From contig NZ_CCAT010000047.1 in the NCBI RefSeq assembly GCF_000612845.1, positions 1-57,881 on the forward strand: a DNA stretch of 57,881 nucleotides. The letters are read 5' to 3'. The notes under the pieces are model-generated. The model did not search any database, was not told the origin of the DNA, and saw only the letters and a program-made list of their open reading frames with translations. Below are positions 19,749-29,900 of the stretch, one piece after another. The DNA is from Clostridium ihumii AP5. GTDB taxonomy: Bacteria > Bacillota > Clostridia > Clostridiales > Clostridiaceae. Numbering within the stretch: position 1 is the stretch's first letter; each line of letters starts with the position of its first letter. The position numbers were made by a program, and so were the translations under genes.

Positions 19749-20735
19749 ATGAAAAATATATTAGAGGTAAAAAATTTAACAACGAGCTTTAATACAAATA
19801 AAAATAAAATTAAAGCTGTTGATGGAGTTAGTTTTAATTTAAAAGAAGGAAAGGTTTTAGGTATAGTTGGAGAATCAGGATGTGGAAAAAGCATGATAGC
19901 TATGTCAATAATGGGACTTATAGAGAGTCAAAATGGAAATATAGATAATGGTGAAATAATGTTTAATGAAAAAAATCTATTATCTTTAAATCTAAATGAG
20001 TTAGATAAAATAAGAGGCAATGAAATTGCTATGATATTTCAAGAACCTATGATTGCCTTAAATCCTGTATTAAAAATAAAAGATCAGATAGGTGAAGTGA
20101 TAAAAGTACATAAAAACATTGTGGCAGAAGAGAATAAGAAAAAAGTGTTAGAATTTTTAAATTTAGTTGGAATAAAAAGGGCAGAAGAAGTTTTAAATTC
20201 ATATCCGCATCAATTAAGTGGAGGTATGTGTCAAAGAGTTATGATAGCTATGGCTTTAATATGTATACCTAAACTTTTAATAGCAGACGAACCTACAACT
20301 GCATTAGATGTAACAGTACAAGCACAAGTATTAGAACTTATAAATAATATTAAAAATAAGTTTAACATGTCAGTTCTTTTTATAACTCATGATTTAGGTG
20401 TTATTTGCGAGGTCGCAGATGAAGTTATGGTTATGTATGCTGGAAAAATTGTTGAAAAAGCTAAGGTTGAAGATATTTTTGATAGTCCTAAACATCCATA
20501 CACTATAGGGTTAATAAATTCAAGACCAGAAAACTTTAAAAGAGGAGAAATACCTAAATGTATAAAGGGAAAAGTTCCTAAACTTACAGAACTTCCAGAA
20601 GGATGCTCATTTTATGAACGATGTGATTTTAGAATGGATATTTGTCAAAATGAAAGGCCTAAATTGAATTTTGTTGGAATAGAACATGAAGTTAGTTGTT
20701 TCAAGTATAATTTAAAATCGGATGGTGAGGCGTAA
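19749..20735 (+). CDS. Oligopeptide ABC transporter ATP-binding protein (DppD/OppD family)
   Basis: The 328-residue ATPase has Walker A GESGCGKS (about 39), Q-loop FQEPMIALNP, signature LSGGMCQRV and Walker B LLIADEPTTALD. The C-terminal oligopeptide/dipeptide transporter extension has the usual Cys cluster (CSFYERCDFRMDIC). It is cytoplasmic and works as a heterodimer with the next gene product. Its stop and the next start share a base (TAATG), so translation is coupled. Confidence 0.93.
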   Translation: MKNILEVKNLTTSFNTNKNKIKAVDGVSFNLKEGKVLGIVGESGCGKSMIAMSIMGLIESQNGNIDNGEIMFNEKNLLSLNLNELDKIRGNEIAMIFQEPMIALNPVLKIKDQIGEVIKVHKNIVAEENKKKVLEFLNLVGIKRAEEVLNSYPHQLSGGMCQRVMIAMALICIPKLLIADEPTTALDVTVQAQVLELINNIKNKFNMSVLFITHDLGVICEVADEVMVMYAGKIVEKAKVEDIFDSPKHPYTIGLINSRPENFKRGEIPKCIKGKVPKLTELPEGCSFYERCDFRMDICQNERPKLNFVGIEHEVSCFKYNLKSDGEA

Positions 20736-21754
20736 TGTGTACTACAAGCAAGGATGTATTATTAGAAGTAAAGAATTTAAAATGCTACTTTAATGATAAT
20801 AGTGGTATATTGAAAAAAAATAGCAATATAGTAAAAGCTGTGGATGGTATATCTTTTAATATAAAAAAAGGAGAGGTATATGGGTTGGTTGGAGAATCAG
20901 GATGCGGCAAATCTACAACAGGTAGAGCTATATTAGATTTAATTCCTAAAGTTAGTGGATCATTAACGTTTGACAATAAATTAATATTTGATATAGAAAA
21001 AAAGTATAATATAAAAAGAAGTGAATTTAAAGATATAAGAAAAAATATGCAAATGATTTTTCAAGATCCATATTCATCATTAGATCCACATATGACGGTT
21101 GGAAATATTATAAAGCAAGGTCTTATTAAAAATAAAGTTGTGAATAAGAAAACATGTAATAAGGAGATTATAAATATATTAGAGTTATGTGGTCTAAGAG
21201 ATTGTGATATAGATAAGTATCCACATGAGTTTAGTGGTGGGGAACGTCAGAGAATAGGCATAGCAAGAGCCTTAGCTATAAGGCCTAAATTTGTAATTTG
21301 TGATGAACCTACTTCAGCATTAGATGTATCTATTCAAGCACAAATTTTGATACTAATGGAGAAACTGAAAAAAGAAATGAATTTAACATATCTGTTTATA
21401 TCTCATAATTTAAGTCTTATAAATTATTTTTGTGATAGAGTAGGTGTTATGTATCTTGGAAAAATTGTAGAAGAAGCAAGTTGTGAGGAATTATTTTTAA
21501 ATCCAATACATCCATACACAAAATGTTTAATTTCATCAATACCTAAAATTCATCCAAAGAAGAAAAAAGAAAGATTAAGATTGAATGAAGATATTTCAAA
21601 TTGTGATAGTTATGTATCAGGATGTAAACTTAGTTCAAGATGTCCATATTTAAATAAAAAGTGTGTAAGTAATGAGCCAAATTTATTAGAAGTAAAACAA
21701 GATCATTTTGTAGCTTGTCATAATATTATTGAAATAAAAAATACTACTAAGTAA
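20735..21754 (+). CDS. Oligopeptide ABC transporter ATP-binding protein (DppF/OppF family)
   Basis: The 339-residue second ATPase of the importer has Walker A GESGCGKST (about 51), FQDPYSSLDPHM, signature FSGGERQRIGIARAL and Walker B FVICDEPTSALD. A C-terminal Cys-containing extension (CKLSSRCPYLNKKC) follows. It completes the five-gene set of binding protein, two permeases and two ATPases. No strong terminator was seen immediately downstream; the SPOCS gene at 21880 seems to have its own promoter. Confidence 0.93.
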   Translation: MCTTSKDVLLEVKNLKCYFNDNSGILKKNSNIVKAVDGISFNIKKGEVYGLVGESGCGKSTTGRAILDLIPKVSGSLTFDNKLIFDIEKKYNIKRSEFKDIRKNMQMIFQDPYSSLDPHMTVGNIIKQGLIKNKVVNKKTCNKEIINILELCGLRDCDIDKYPHEFSGGERQRIGIARALAIRPKFVICDEPTSALDVSIQAQILILMEKLKKEMNLTYLFISHNLSLINYFCDRVGVMYLGKIVEEASCEELFLNPIHPYTKCLISSIPKIHPKKKKERLRLNEDISNCDSYVSGCKLSSRCPYLNKKCVSNEPNLLEVKQDHFVACHNIIEIKNTTK

Positions 21755-21801
21755 AAGAAGAGCAGTATAAACATAAAAAGTTGAAATTTATATATTTAGT
21801 T

Positions 21802-21829
21802 ACATAAAAATGAAAGGTTTCATATTATA
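21802..21829 (+). promoter_or_regulatory. Candidate sigma-K promoter
   Basis: CATATTATA at 21821-21829 fits the sigma-K -10 pattern CATANNNTA exactly, with AC at 21802-21803 and a 17-nt spacer. It lies 50 bp before a gene with a spore-coat type domain. Late mother-cell expression would fit the protein family. This rests on consensus match alone. Confidence 0.4.
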
Positions 21830-21879
21830 TAAGATAAATATATATATAATAATTTTTTGTTTATGGAGTGAAGTAAAAG

Positions 21880-22407
21880 ATGAATATAGATTTACAAAAA
21901 CTGGTTCCGAGTCTTTCATGTTCAAGTAGTATAGGAGAATTAAAATATTTTAAACAACTTAATATATATGAAACAATTAACTGTAAAAGTTATGTGTATC
22001 ATGAAAATAATTTATGTGATGAAATATATAATGATAATAGAAAAATAGAAATTTGTAAGGTTGAATCAACAAATCCAATCTTAAATATAGTATCAAGCAA
22101 AATAATAGGTACAATAGAAGGAACTTCAGTGGAGGGACAACATTTAACAGGAAAAAAATTGGTGATTGTTGGTGAGTTGAATCTAAGTATAATAATAACC
22201 TATTATATTAGAGGGGATAGGTGCAAAAAAACTGTAGCAAAACTTAAAATTCCATTTAGTACTTTTATAATAATACCACAAAATATATGTAATGATGATA
22301 AAGTATATTTAAGATATTTAATAGAAGATGTGAGCATTGCAAACTTAGGAAAAGGTAAAGCTATGGTAAGTATCACTACATTAATACAATATTTAGATGA
22401 ATATTAA
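21880..22407 (+). CDS. SPOCS (DUF3794) domain protein
   Basis: The 175-residue protein has a Cys-containing N-terminal region (about 1-75) and a SPOCS domain (about 75-175) with EGQHLTGKKLVIVGEL and IPFSTFIIIP. These match the C-terminal domain of the 1761-residue protein at 426. The domain is known from spore coat morphogenetic and exosporium proteins. There is no signal peptide. It is followed after 36 bp by a related gene and preceded by a sigma-K-like promoter. A structural spore-surface role is inferred. Confidence 0.75.
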   Translation: MNIDLQKLVPSLSCSSSIGELKYFKQLNIYETINCKSYVYHENNLCDEIYNDNRKIEICKVESTNPILNIVSSKIIGTIEGTSVEGQHLTGKKLVIVGELNLSIIITYYIRGDRCKKTVAKLKIPFSTFIIIPQNICNDDKVYLRYLIEDVSIANLGKGKAMVSITTLIQYLDEY

Positions 22408-22443
22408 ATATAAATTTATTCAAGTAAGAGTGTAAGGTTAAAA

Positions 22444-23307
22444 ATGGATATAGTTAATGAGTGTAGAATAGATTTTAAATATAGATTATCACCACAAAGC
22501 CCTGTAATAAGTAAAACTATTTTTAGTAATTTAGTATCAACACAAATTATAGAGAATACTTTAAAAATGACTAAATATGTAGATAAAAAAGAGACCTATG
22601 CATTTGATATATTAACTTATACAATAATTATTGAAAATATACGAGAATTTGATGTAACTAATATTTTTTTTCATGATACTATACAAAAAGGAACACAATT
22701 CATTGAAAATTCAGTAGAAGTAAATAATAGAAAAAGAAGATGTATAAGTCCAGAAGAAGGATTTTATTTAGGCTGTTTAACAAGTGGAGAAAAAGTAAAA
22801 ATAACTTTTAAAGTGTTAGTATTACCAATGTATTTTCATAATCTTATAAAAAATTATTCAGATATAGAATATGATTATATTTACAATATAGAAAAGCCTC
22901 CAATAAAAGTAAATGAGAAAAGCAATGAAGTAAAAGTAAAATATAAGAATAAGGTTTTTCTTCAAACAGTATTAGGAAATACTATAAAGACATATGCCTA
23001 TATAGAAGAAATATTAGATATTAGTTGTAAATTAGAAATAATAAAAACGAAATTGATAACTTCTATAGATTTAGACAAATGTACAGTTTTAGTAATAGGT
23101 AAAATAAAGTATGAAATTTTATTTAAATCACTACACTATAAAAGATATATAGAAGATACCTTTGGTTTTTCTACATGTATGATGGCACCTATAGGTATGA
23201 TTTATTCAAATAAAGATAATATAAAGATAAATATTGAGTATTTAAAAGCTAATTTATTAAATAAAAATAGTATATATATAACTACAAGTTTATTAATATA
23301 TTATTAA
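22444..23307 (+). CDS. Protein with one DUF11-type repeat and a divergent SPOCS-like C-terminus
   Basis: In the 287-residue product, residues about 40-135 form a single DUF11-type unit (TKYVDKKETYAFDILTYTI, FIENSVEVNNR, GEKVKITFKVLV), like those repeated in the giant proteins of this window. The C-terminal half (about 175-287) has strand spacing like the SPOCS domain (YAYIEEILDIS, FGFSTCMMAP) but is well diverged. It is probably cotranscribed with the SPOCS gene before it. The tandem DUF11 plus SPOCS order equals the last part of the protein at 426, so it may be a trimmed paralog. No export signal is present. Confidence 0.65.
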   Translation: MDIVNECRIDFKYRLSPQSPVISKTIFSNLVSTQIIENTLKMTKYVDKKETYAFDILTYTIIIENIREFDVTNIFFHDTIQKGTQFIENSVEVNNRKRRCISPEEGFYLGCLTSGEKVKITFKVLVLPMYFHNLIKNYSDIEYDYIYNIEKPPIKVNEKSNEVKVKYKNKVFLQTVLGNTIKTYAYIEEILDISCKLEIIKTKLITSIDLDKCTVLVIGKIKYEILFKSLHYKRYIEDTFGFSTCMMAPIGMIYSNKDNIKINIEYLKANLLNKNSIYITTSLLIYY

Positions 23308-23353
23308 ACAACCATTGATTATAGAAACTATAATCAATGGTTGTTATTTTTTT
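23307..23353. terminator. Bidirectional terminator between convergent genes
   Basis: A perfect 18-bp stem (23307-23324 with 23328-23345) has a 3-nt loop and a T run after it. It occupies the entire 44-bp gap between the + and - strand genes. Confidence 0.92.
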
Positions 23354-26300
23354 AGAATGGATGAGGATCTATATTTAATACTGTTTTTTCAGGATAAGGA
23401 CTAGTTTTAGATTTTGTAGTAACCGTAAAATCATATCTAACTCCCAAAGACTCTCCTATAGGAATAGTAGCTGTGATCTTTATAACTTTAGAAGTATTAG
23501 GTGCTAAATTTGACATTGCAGATAAATCTGCTTGATAAAGTGTATTTTTAGATATATCAGCTATTTTTATATCGTCAATATATAAGCTATAAGGAATAGC
23601 AACTTTTTGTATTATCAAAGTAAAATCATCATATCCACCGCCAATATTTTTAAAGTAATCAAGAATTATAGCAGTATTTCCAGGTGGAGTAACTATAAAT
23701 GCAGTTGAATCATCTATTTGATACAAAGGATTTGGCATTAAAGAAACACCTGGAGGTAAAATACAACTTAAAATATTACTTTTTTCACCACTATATACTT
23801 TAGTAGGAGATATATCATTATAATAAGATATGGCAGTTGCTTGAGTATTTATAGTAGTACCAGCTCTTAAAGTAGATTGAGGTATTACAGTGAACATAAC
23901 ATAACCTAGTGTTGATGGAGTTAATGTAGGTACAGATATAATTATTTTTTTTGATGATGAATTATAAATTGCACTACATAATACAGCAGTATCTATGGAA
24001 ACAAATAAAAAGTTGTTAGCTATAGGAATTTCTATAGTTCCGTTAGATAAATTTATAATGCTATTGTTTTGAAAAATTAATTTAAACTGCATTATAGAAT
24101 TGGTGTTTATATTAGCAGTTTGAGTATAACTAGTGGAATTTGTTTTATCTGTTGCACTTAAAGTTAAGACTAAATTTGGATGATTTACTGTTATACTTAA
24201 GCTTTTACTAAGAGTTAAAAAACTTCCACTTTGAGTTTGTTGATATAAACATTGCATAGTATTAGTTTGTGTTGAGGTTATAGAATTAACAGTCTTTGTT
24301 GCATTGCTTATTTTTGCAGTCATAATATAGGTTATAGTTTTAGTTGAAGTTCGAGCATCTACAGTTCCAATTGTAGGAAAAGTAACTATATTTGAAGAAA
24401 CTGTAGGAGTAATAAGAATACCATCTTTATAAGAAGGTCCTAAATAAACTTGTCCACCACTTGGTAAAGTATCTTTCACATATAGTCCGTATGCAATAGT
24501 ACCTTGTGGCACAGTTACTGTAAGTGTATAAGTTATTGGAGAACCAACTTTAAAAGTATCAGCAAAGTTAGTTTTTGTAAGTGCTATAGCAAGTGATGAT
24601 AATGTTACAGATGCATTTTTTATCAAGTTGCTATATTGAAAATTAGTGGAGCTAGAATTATATACTTGAGAATATGGATTAGTATTACTAGCTGTAGTAG
24701 TTATGCTAACACCTGGAGCAAGAGTTGGACTTATAATAACTTTATAAGTTAAAGTTATTGATTGTCCAGGAGCTAATTTATTAATATAAACAGATATATT
24801 ATTACCTTGAACTACAGGAGCATTAAAACTTCCAGAGCCAGAAACATTTAGGCTATTTGTATCAAGTGTAAACCAGTTATCAGATAAAGTATCGCTAAGT
24901 GTGAAATCAAAAGCATCTGTTTCAGTGCCCAAATTATTTGAATTACTTATAGTTACCGAATAAGTGTAAATTTCATTTGATTGTATAGCGTTTTTATTAG
25001 GGCCAAATACAGATTTTGTTAAGCTTAAATTTGGAGTACCTATATTAATGGTTACTTGTGAACGATTGCTATAAGCATATCCATAAGTGTTTATTCCTTT
25101 TAGCTTCATTAAATTTATATTTTGACTAGATGATCCAAGAGTGGCAATAGGCACTTTAAAATTAATAGTACCTGATGATAAACCCAAAAGATCACCATAG
25201 TAAAAATCAACACCGTGAGGACTAATTAATTGTGGTGAACTAACCGGATTAATACCTGTATAAATATAATTTAAATTATCTATAGGATCTGTTGATAATG
25301 GAAAAAAGTCATCTATATAAACCTGCTTTTGAATTGCTTTCAAAGTAGAAGCGTTGTAGGTTAAGGTATATTCAGCAGAATCTCCAGGTGCTAAGGAGTT
25401 TATAGTTTTAGGAGTTCCATCTTTATAATAACCTTTAATAAATTGTTTTGTTATAGAGCCTATACCTATACTAGAAGTAACACTGGCATTATCAGAGACT
25501 TGATTTAATAATGTTACAAGAGTTCCAAGTATATCAGTAGTAGCTAAAAATGGGTCATATGCGACAACAGGTAAAGGTAGTCCTTGAGTATCTTTTTTAT
25601 ATCTATAGTAGCTGTCAACCTTTGCATTAATAGTTACTGTTTTTGTAGAATTTTGAGTAGCTAAAGGAAAATTATAAGTTAAATAGTAACCTTGCATAGT
25701 AGGATTATCTACTACAGAAGTTGGTGTTTGTGAACTAGAAATATAGAATATTCCATCTGGCAAGAAATAATGAACTATAATATCTTGAATATTGTAGTAT
25801 TGTCCAACTTTATATACATAAGTGTAAGTTACATTTGTTTGTACATCCACAGTAGATTTACTTATAGAAGTAGTTATTATTAAATCCATAGCTAAAAAAT
25901 TAGTACTACTATCTGAAGTTGAAATAATAGAATCAGCAGCTGTCATATTAATATACATATTTAACATAGTACCATGATATATATAATTTCCCTGATTATT
26001 ATTATACTTATTCCATACGGCATAACTAAAAGTTAAAGTTGTACTACTATTTATGGAAAGATTAATATTGCCAAAATATAATTGAGTATAAATTTTACCA
26101 TTAATATTAACTGTGCTTATTGTAGGAGTTAAAAATTTAGAAGCATCAGTACCAGACGTTGTAATATTTCCTATATATCTTATTCCATCATCTAATAATA
26201 TAGATATATTTACTAGGGAAGATGAAATTGAGTTGTTAGAAAATTTACAGGTAGCTGTAGTTACTTGAGTATAATCATTTAAAGAAAGAGAAGTTCCAGC

Positions 26301-26789
26301 GCCTTTTAAAACTTTTCCTGCTGTGGTTATAGTACTAGTAAATCTAACAGTTACATAAGTCATAGATATCTGGGAAGTAATAACTTCATTACCAATGTCA
26401 TAAAATCCTCTAGGCATAGTGTCTACACTACAAGATACACTTATTCCAGAAAAGCTATACCCAAAAGGAACTGTAGTTCCATTTTTAAACTTAGTGTTAC
26501 ATTTTACTGTAATGTTAAATTTAAAGTTTACCTCCATAGGTGCAAGATCCTTTATGTTTACCCATGAATAGGTAGTGCTATTATCTGCATTAGTAATGCT
26601 AGAGGTTTGAGGTATAGTAGATGTTGAAAGAGTCATGCCATCAGGCAATGTTAATGAAATCCCTAAGTTATATAATCTTTGAGTAGAGCTAAGATTTTTT
26701 ATACTTATATCAAATGATGAGGTATTTCCAATTATTATGGGAATGTTTTGAGTTTTATCTATACTCATACTTAATATATTAGAAGGCAT
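23352..26789 (-). CDS. Large DUF11-like repeat protein (putative spore or cell surface)
   Basis: The 1145-residue Thr/Ser/Asn-rich protein is made of beta-sandwich units. The clearest DUF11-type ones begin with PNLSLTKSVFGPN, SSLAIALTKTNFADTF and SISKSTVDVQTNVTYTY. LAPGQSITLTYKV is the typical closing strand. There is no signal peptide, sortase motif or membrane helix. GGGGTGAT lies just upstream of ATG 26789. It is divergent from the 2692-residue gene, with a 194-bp shared regulatory gap, and convergent with the SPOCS pair. The repeats are more diverged from each other than those of its neighbour. Function is unknown; a structural surface role is inferred from composition and context. Confidence 0.7.
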   Translation of the reverse strand: MPSNILSMSIDKTQNIPIIIGNTSSFDISIKNLSSTQRLYNLGISLTLPDGMTLSTSTIPQTSSITNADNSTTYSWVNIKDLAPMEVNFKFNITVKCNTKFKNGTTVPFGYSFSGISVSCSVDTMPRGFYDIGNEVITSQISMTYVTVRFTSTITTAGKVLKGAGTSLSLNDYTQVTTATCKFSNNSISSSLVNISILLDDGIRYIGNITTSGTDASKFLTPTISTVNINGKIYTQLYFGNINLSINSSTTLTFSYAVWNKYNNNQGNYIYHGTMLNMYINMTAADSIISTSDSSTNFLAMDLIITTSISKSTVDVQTNVTYTYVYKVGQYYNIQDIIVHYFLPDGIFYISSSQTPTSVVDNPTMQGYYLTYNFPLATQNSTKTVTINAKVDSYYRYKKDTQGLPLPVVAYDPFLATTDILGTLVTLLNQVSDNASVTSSIGIGSITKQFIKGYYKDGTPKTINSLAPGDSAEYTLTYNASTLKAIQKQVYIDDFFPLSTDPIDNLNYIYTGINPVSSPQLISPHGVDFYYGDLLGLSSGTINFKVPIATLGSSSQNINLMKLKGINTYGYAYSNRSQVTINIGTPNLSLTKSVFGPNKNAIQSNEIYTYSVTISNSNNLGTETDAFDFTLSDTLSDNWFTLDTNSLNVSGSGSFNAPVVQGNNISVYINKLAPGQSITLTYKVIISPTLAPGVSITTTASNTNPYSQVYNSSSTNFQYSNLIKNASVTLSSLAIALTKTNFADTFKVGSPITYTLTVTVPQGTIAYGLYVKDTLPSGGQVYLGPSYKDGILITPTVSSNIVTFPTIGTVDARTSTKTITYIMTAKISNATKTVNSITSTQTNTMQCLYQQTQSGSFLTLSKSLSITVNHPNLVLTLSATDKTNSTSYTQTANINTNSIMQFKLIFQNNSIINLSNGTIEIPIANNFLFVSIDTAVLCSAIYNSSSKKIIISVPTLTPSTLGYVMFTVIPQSTLRAGTTINTQATAISYYNDISPTKVYSGEKSNILSCILPPGVSLMPNPLYQIDDSTAFIVTPPGNTAIILDYFKNIGGGYDDFTLIIQKVAIPYSLYIDDIKIADISKNTLYQADLSAMSNLAPNTSKVIKITATIPIGESLGVRYDFTVTTKSKTSPYPEKTVLNIDPHPF

Positions 26790-26983
26790 AGTATCACCCC
26801 TTAAAATTTACATGTTACATTGTATTCAAAATCCGATTTTATGCGACAAAATATAAGACAAAAGTAGCCATTAATTTCACTTAAAATAATCACTAAAAGT
26901 TTTTTGTGTAATATTATATAATAAGGTTTTTTAATAGGACCTTCAAAATGTATTTAAAAAATACAAAAACAGGAGGTAATATA
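26790..26983. promoter_or_regulatory. Divergent promoter region of two giant repeat genes
   Basis: This 194-bp gap drives genes in both directions. On the + strand AC at 26892-26893, a 16-nt spacer and AATATTATA (26910-26918) resemble a sigma-K site with one mismatch; the stretch ATATTATATAA is shared with the candidate at 21822. No convincing site was found for the - strand gene. AGGAGG at 26971-26976 serves ATG 26984. Confidence 0.35.
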
Positions 26984-29900
26984 ATGGCGCTAATTCAAAG
27001 ATTTTCAGCAATTGATAAGGCCATGTTAGTAGCTACTGGAAATAGTTTTATGGTTTGTGGAAGTTCAACTGAGCCAGTTGTAAATACTTCTGACCTTATT
27101 AAACCAGATGGCTCTACAACAAGAGATTGGACCCAGGCGGGAAGTACTGCTCATTTAAATATATTAACTAATAGCACAATACTTTATGCTGAACTTGTAT
27201 GGTATTCAACTGTAAAAAGCAATGTATCCGGTGCTACTGACCTTAGAAGTATACAAGATAATCCAGTGTCATTTACAACATCAAAAGGAACTTATCAAAT
27301 AACACCTCAGTACACTGATAGTTACACTTCAAATTCTGGAACTATAGATAGATATAGAGGTGCAGATGTAACAAATTATGTACAGGCTGCATTATCTGGA
27401 AATTATACAGTATCAAATGTTCCTATAAGTATACCAAATACAGGATTAAGCAATTCTAGAGGTGGATGGTCACTATCAGTTGTATATAGAAACAATGCTT
27501 TTTTACCACAGAAAGTTATTTATAATTCAGGTATAGCTGTAGCAACACCAGATACGCCATTACAGACAACTATTACAGGTTTTACAACTAGTTCAAGTCA
27601 ATCAAGTTTAAAAGGTAATGTTTTTATGGCATGTGCAAATGGAGTGCCCCTTAATGGTGTTGAAATTGTGTCTGCAGGTCCATCTTTTGCAGAATTAAGT
27701 AATATAGGTAATATAGTAAATAGTCCTAATCCTAATCCAGGAACAGCTCCAAACAACCCAGGAAATAGTTTTTTCTCAGGTGTAATTAATGTAGCAGATC
27801 CATTAAATTCTAGCAATGGACTTTTAAATGTTAATGGAACTAATGGAAATAATAATAATGATGGTTTTGTTCCTATTCAAAAATTAGGAGGAAGAAATAA
27901 ATGGGATATAACTAATGTAGATATATCTCAAACATTAGTAACAAATCAAACAATATTAGCAGGACAAATAACAGAAGGTTCAGTAGGGGATGGTGTTCAA
28001 TTAGTAGCATTAGGAACCCAGGTATTAGCAAAGGCACCTAATATAATAGCCACATTGGATGCATATGATATAGATGGTGATAACGAATATAATGCAGAAG
28101 TTGGAGAAGTATTAGTTTATGCAGTACAAGTAAAAAATGATGGTGATATACAAGCTAGTAATGTTATATTATCTGCAACAATAAATTCAGCAACTACTTT
28201 TATACCAGGTTCAGTTACAATAAATGGCGTATCAAATCCTACAGCGAATATAATTAATGGAATTAATATAGGAACTGTTGATGCTAAAGCTGTTAAAAAT
28301 GTACTATTTTCAGTTAGAATTAACTCTGTACCAACAGGTGGGTTATTACATCAATTTGTAAACTACAATTATCAATTTATTTCAGGTATAGATACAATAA
28401 CTAACTATGGTAAAACAAATACCATGGATGTAATAGTACAAGATGGATTATTAGCAATAACTAAAGCAGCTTCAAAAACTACTATGAGTGTAAATGAAAT
28501 AGTAACTTATACCATAAATATAAGCAATGTGGGTACTGAACTTTCTAAAGACGTATTTTTCCAAGATAAAATAGATGCAAGTTGTTCCTTTGTTACAGGT
28601 ACTGTAGTTATAGATGGAACAAATTATTCTGATTATGATCCAGTAGTGGGATTTTCATTACCTAATTTATCAGTTGGAGCAAGTACTGAGATAGTATTTC
28701 AATTTAAAGTTATCTCATTACCAGCATCAACTAAAGTAACTAATGTAAGTTTTATTACTTTTGGATATATATTTAATCAATATGGATATGAAAGAAAAAG
28801 AACTATAGCAAGTAATGTTACGTCAATTCAAATTCAATATGTAGATGTAATAGGTGAAAGATGTAACAATAACAATTATCCTAAGGTAGGAGATACAGTA
28901 ACTTATAACTTAGCGTTAACTAATATCGGAAATATTCCAGCAAGTAATGTTCAAGTATTAGAGCCAACAATACCAGGTGCATCATTTGTTACTGGAAGTG
29001 TAAAAGTCAATGGAACTTCAGAACCAGTACTAAATCCATTTGATGGATTTACTTTACAAGCACCTATAAATCCTCAGCAAACCACAAATGTAGAATATAA
29101 AGTTTTAATAAATAGCATTAATCCAGCTGATTTAATAGAAAATATAGCAAACATTCCATTTAAGTATCAAATATCACCAGGTGGAACTGTTATAAATGGA
29201 GAAAAAGATTCTAATAAAGTTGATACAATAGCTAATTATGTATGTATGAATACAGTTAAGAGTGTAGACAAATCTTATGCAGAAATAGGAAATACTTTAT
29301 ATTATAAAGTGTATGTAAGTAATAATGGAAATATTAATGCTACTAATACTGTATTTTTAGATGTTATACAATCAGAAGCATCATTTGTATCTGGGTCAGT
29401 AGCCATTAATGGTATACCATACCCATCATATGATCCAAATCAAGGATTTACACTAGGTACAGTATGTGCTGATGACACTATAGAAGTTACTTTTGCAGCT
29501 AAGGTTAATACTCTTCCAAATCCTAATATAATATATAATAGTTCTAGCTTAGTATATAGTTATAAACCAGATCCTAACGGAAGCACAATATCAAATACAA
29601 TTTTTAGTAATACAGTTCAAACTGTTATAAATAAAGCACAGTATTCTGTAGTTAAAACAGTTGATAAAACTTATGCACAAGTTGGTGATTTTCTTGTTTA
29701 TACAACAACTATACAAAATACAGGAACAGTACCTTTAACTAATATGAAATTTGCAGATTTTACAGGAATATATTTATCATTTTATGAAGGCAGTGTTTAT
29801 ATAGATGGAGTTAATTATCCAGAGCTTAATCCAGATAATCAATTTCCACTTCCAAATATGAATCCAGGGGATACCACAACAGTAGTATTTGGTGTTTCTA

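Noticed and set aside
26948-26983. Upstream in-frame ATG for the giant repeat gene
   Set aside because: AGGAGG lies between this ATG and ATG 26984, which has ideal spacing; the 12 extra residues are unsupported.
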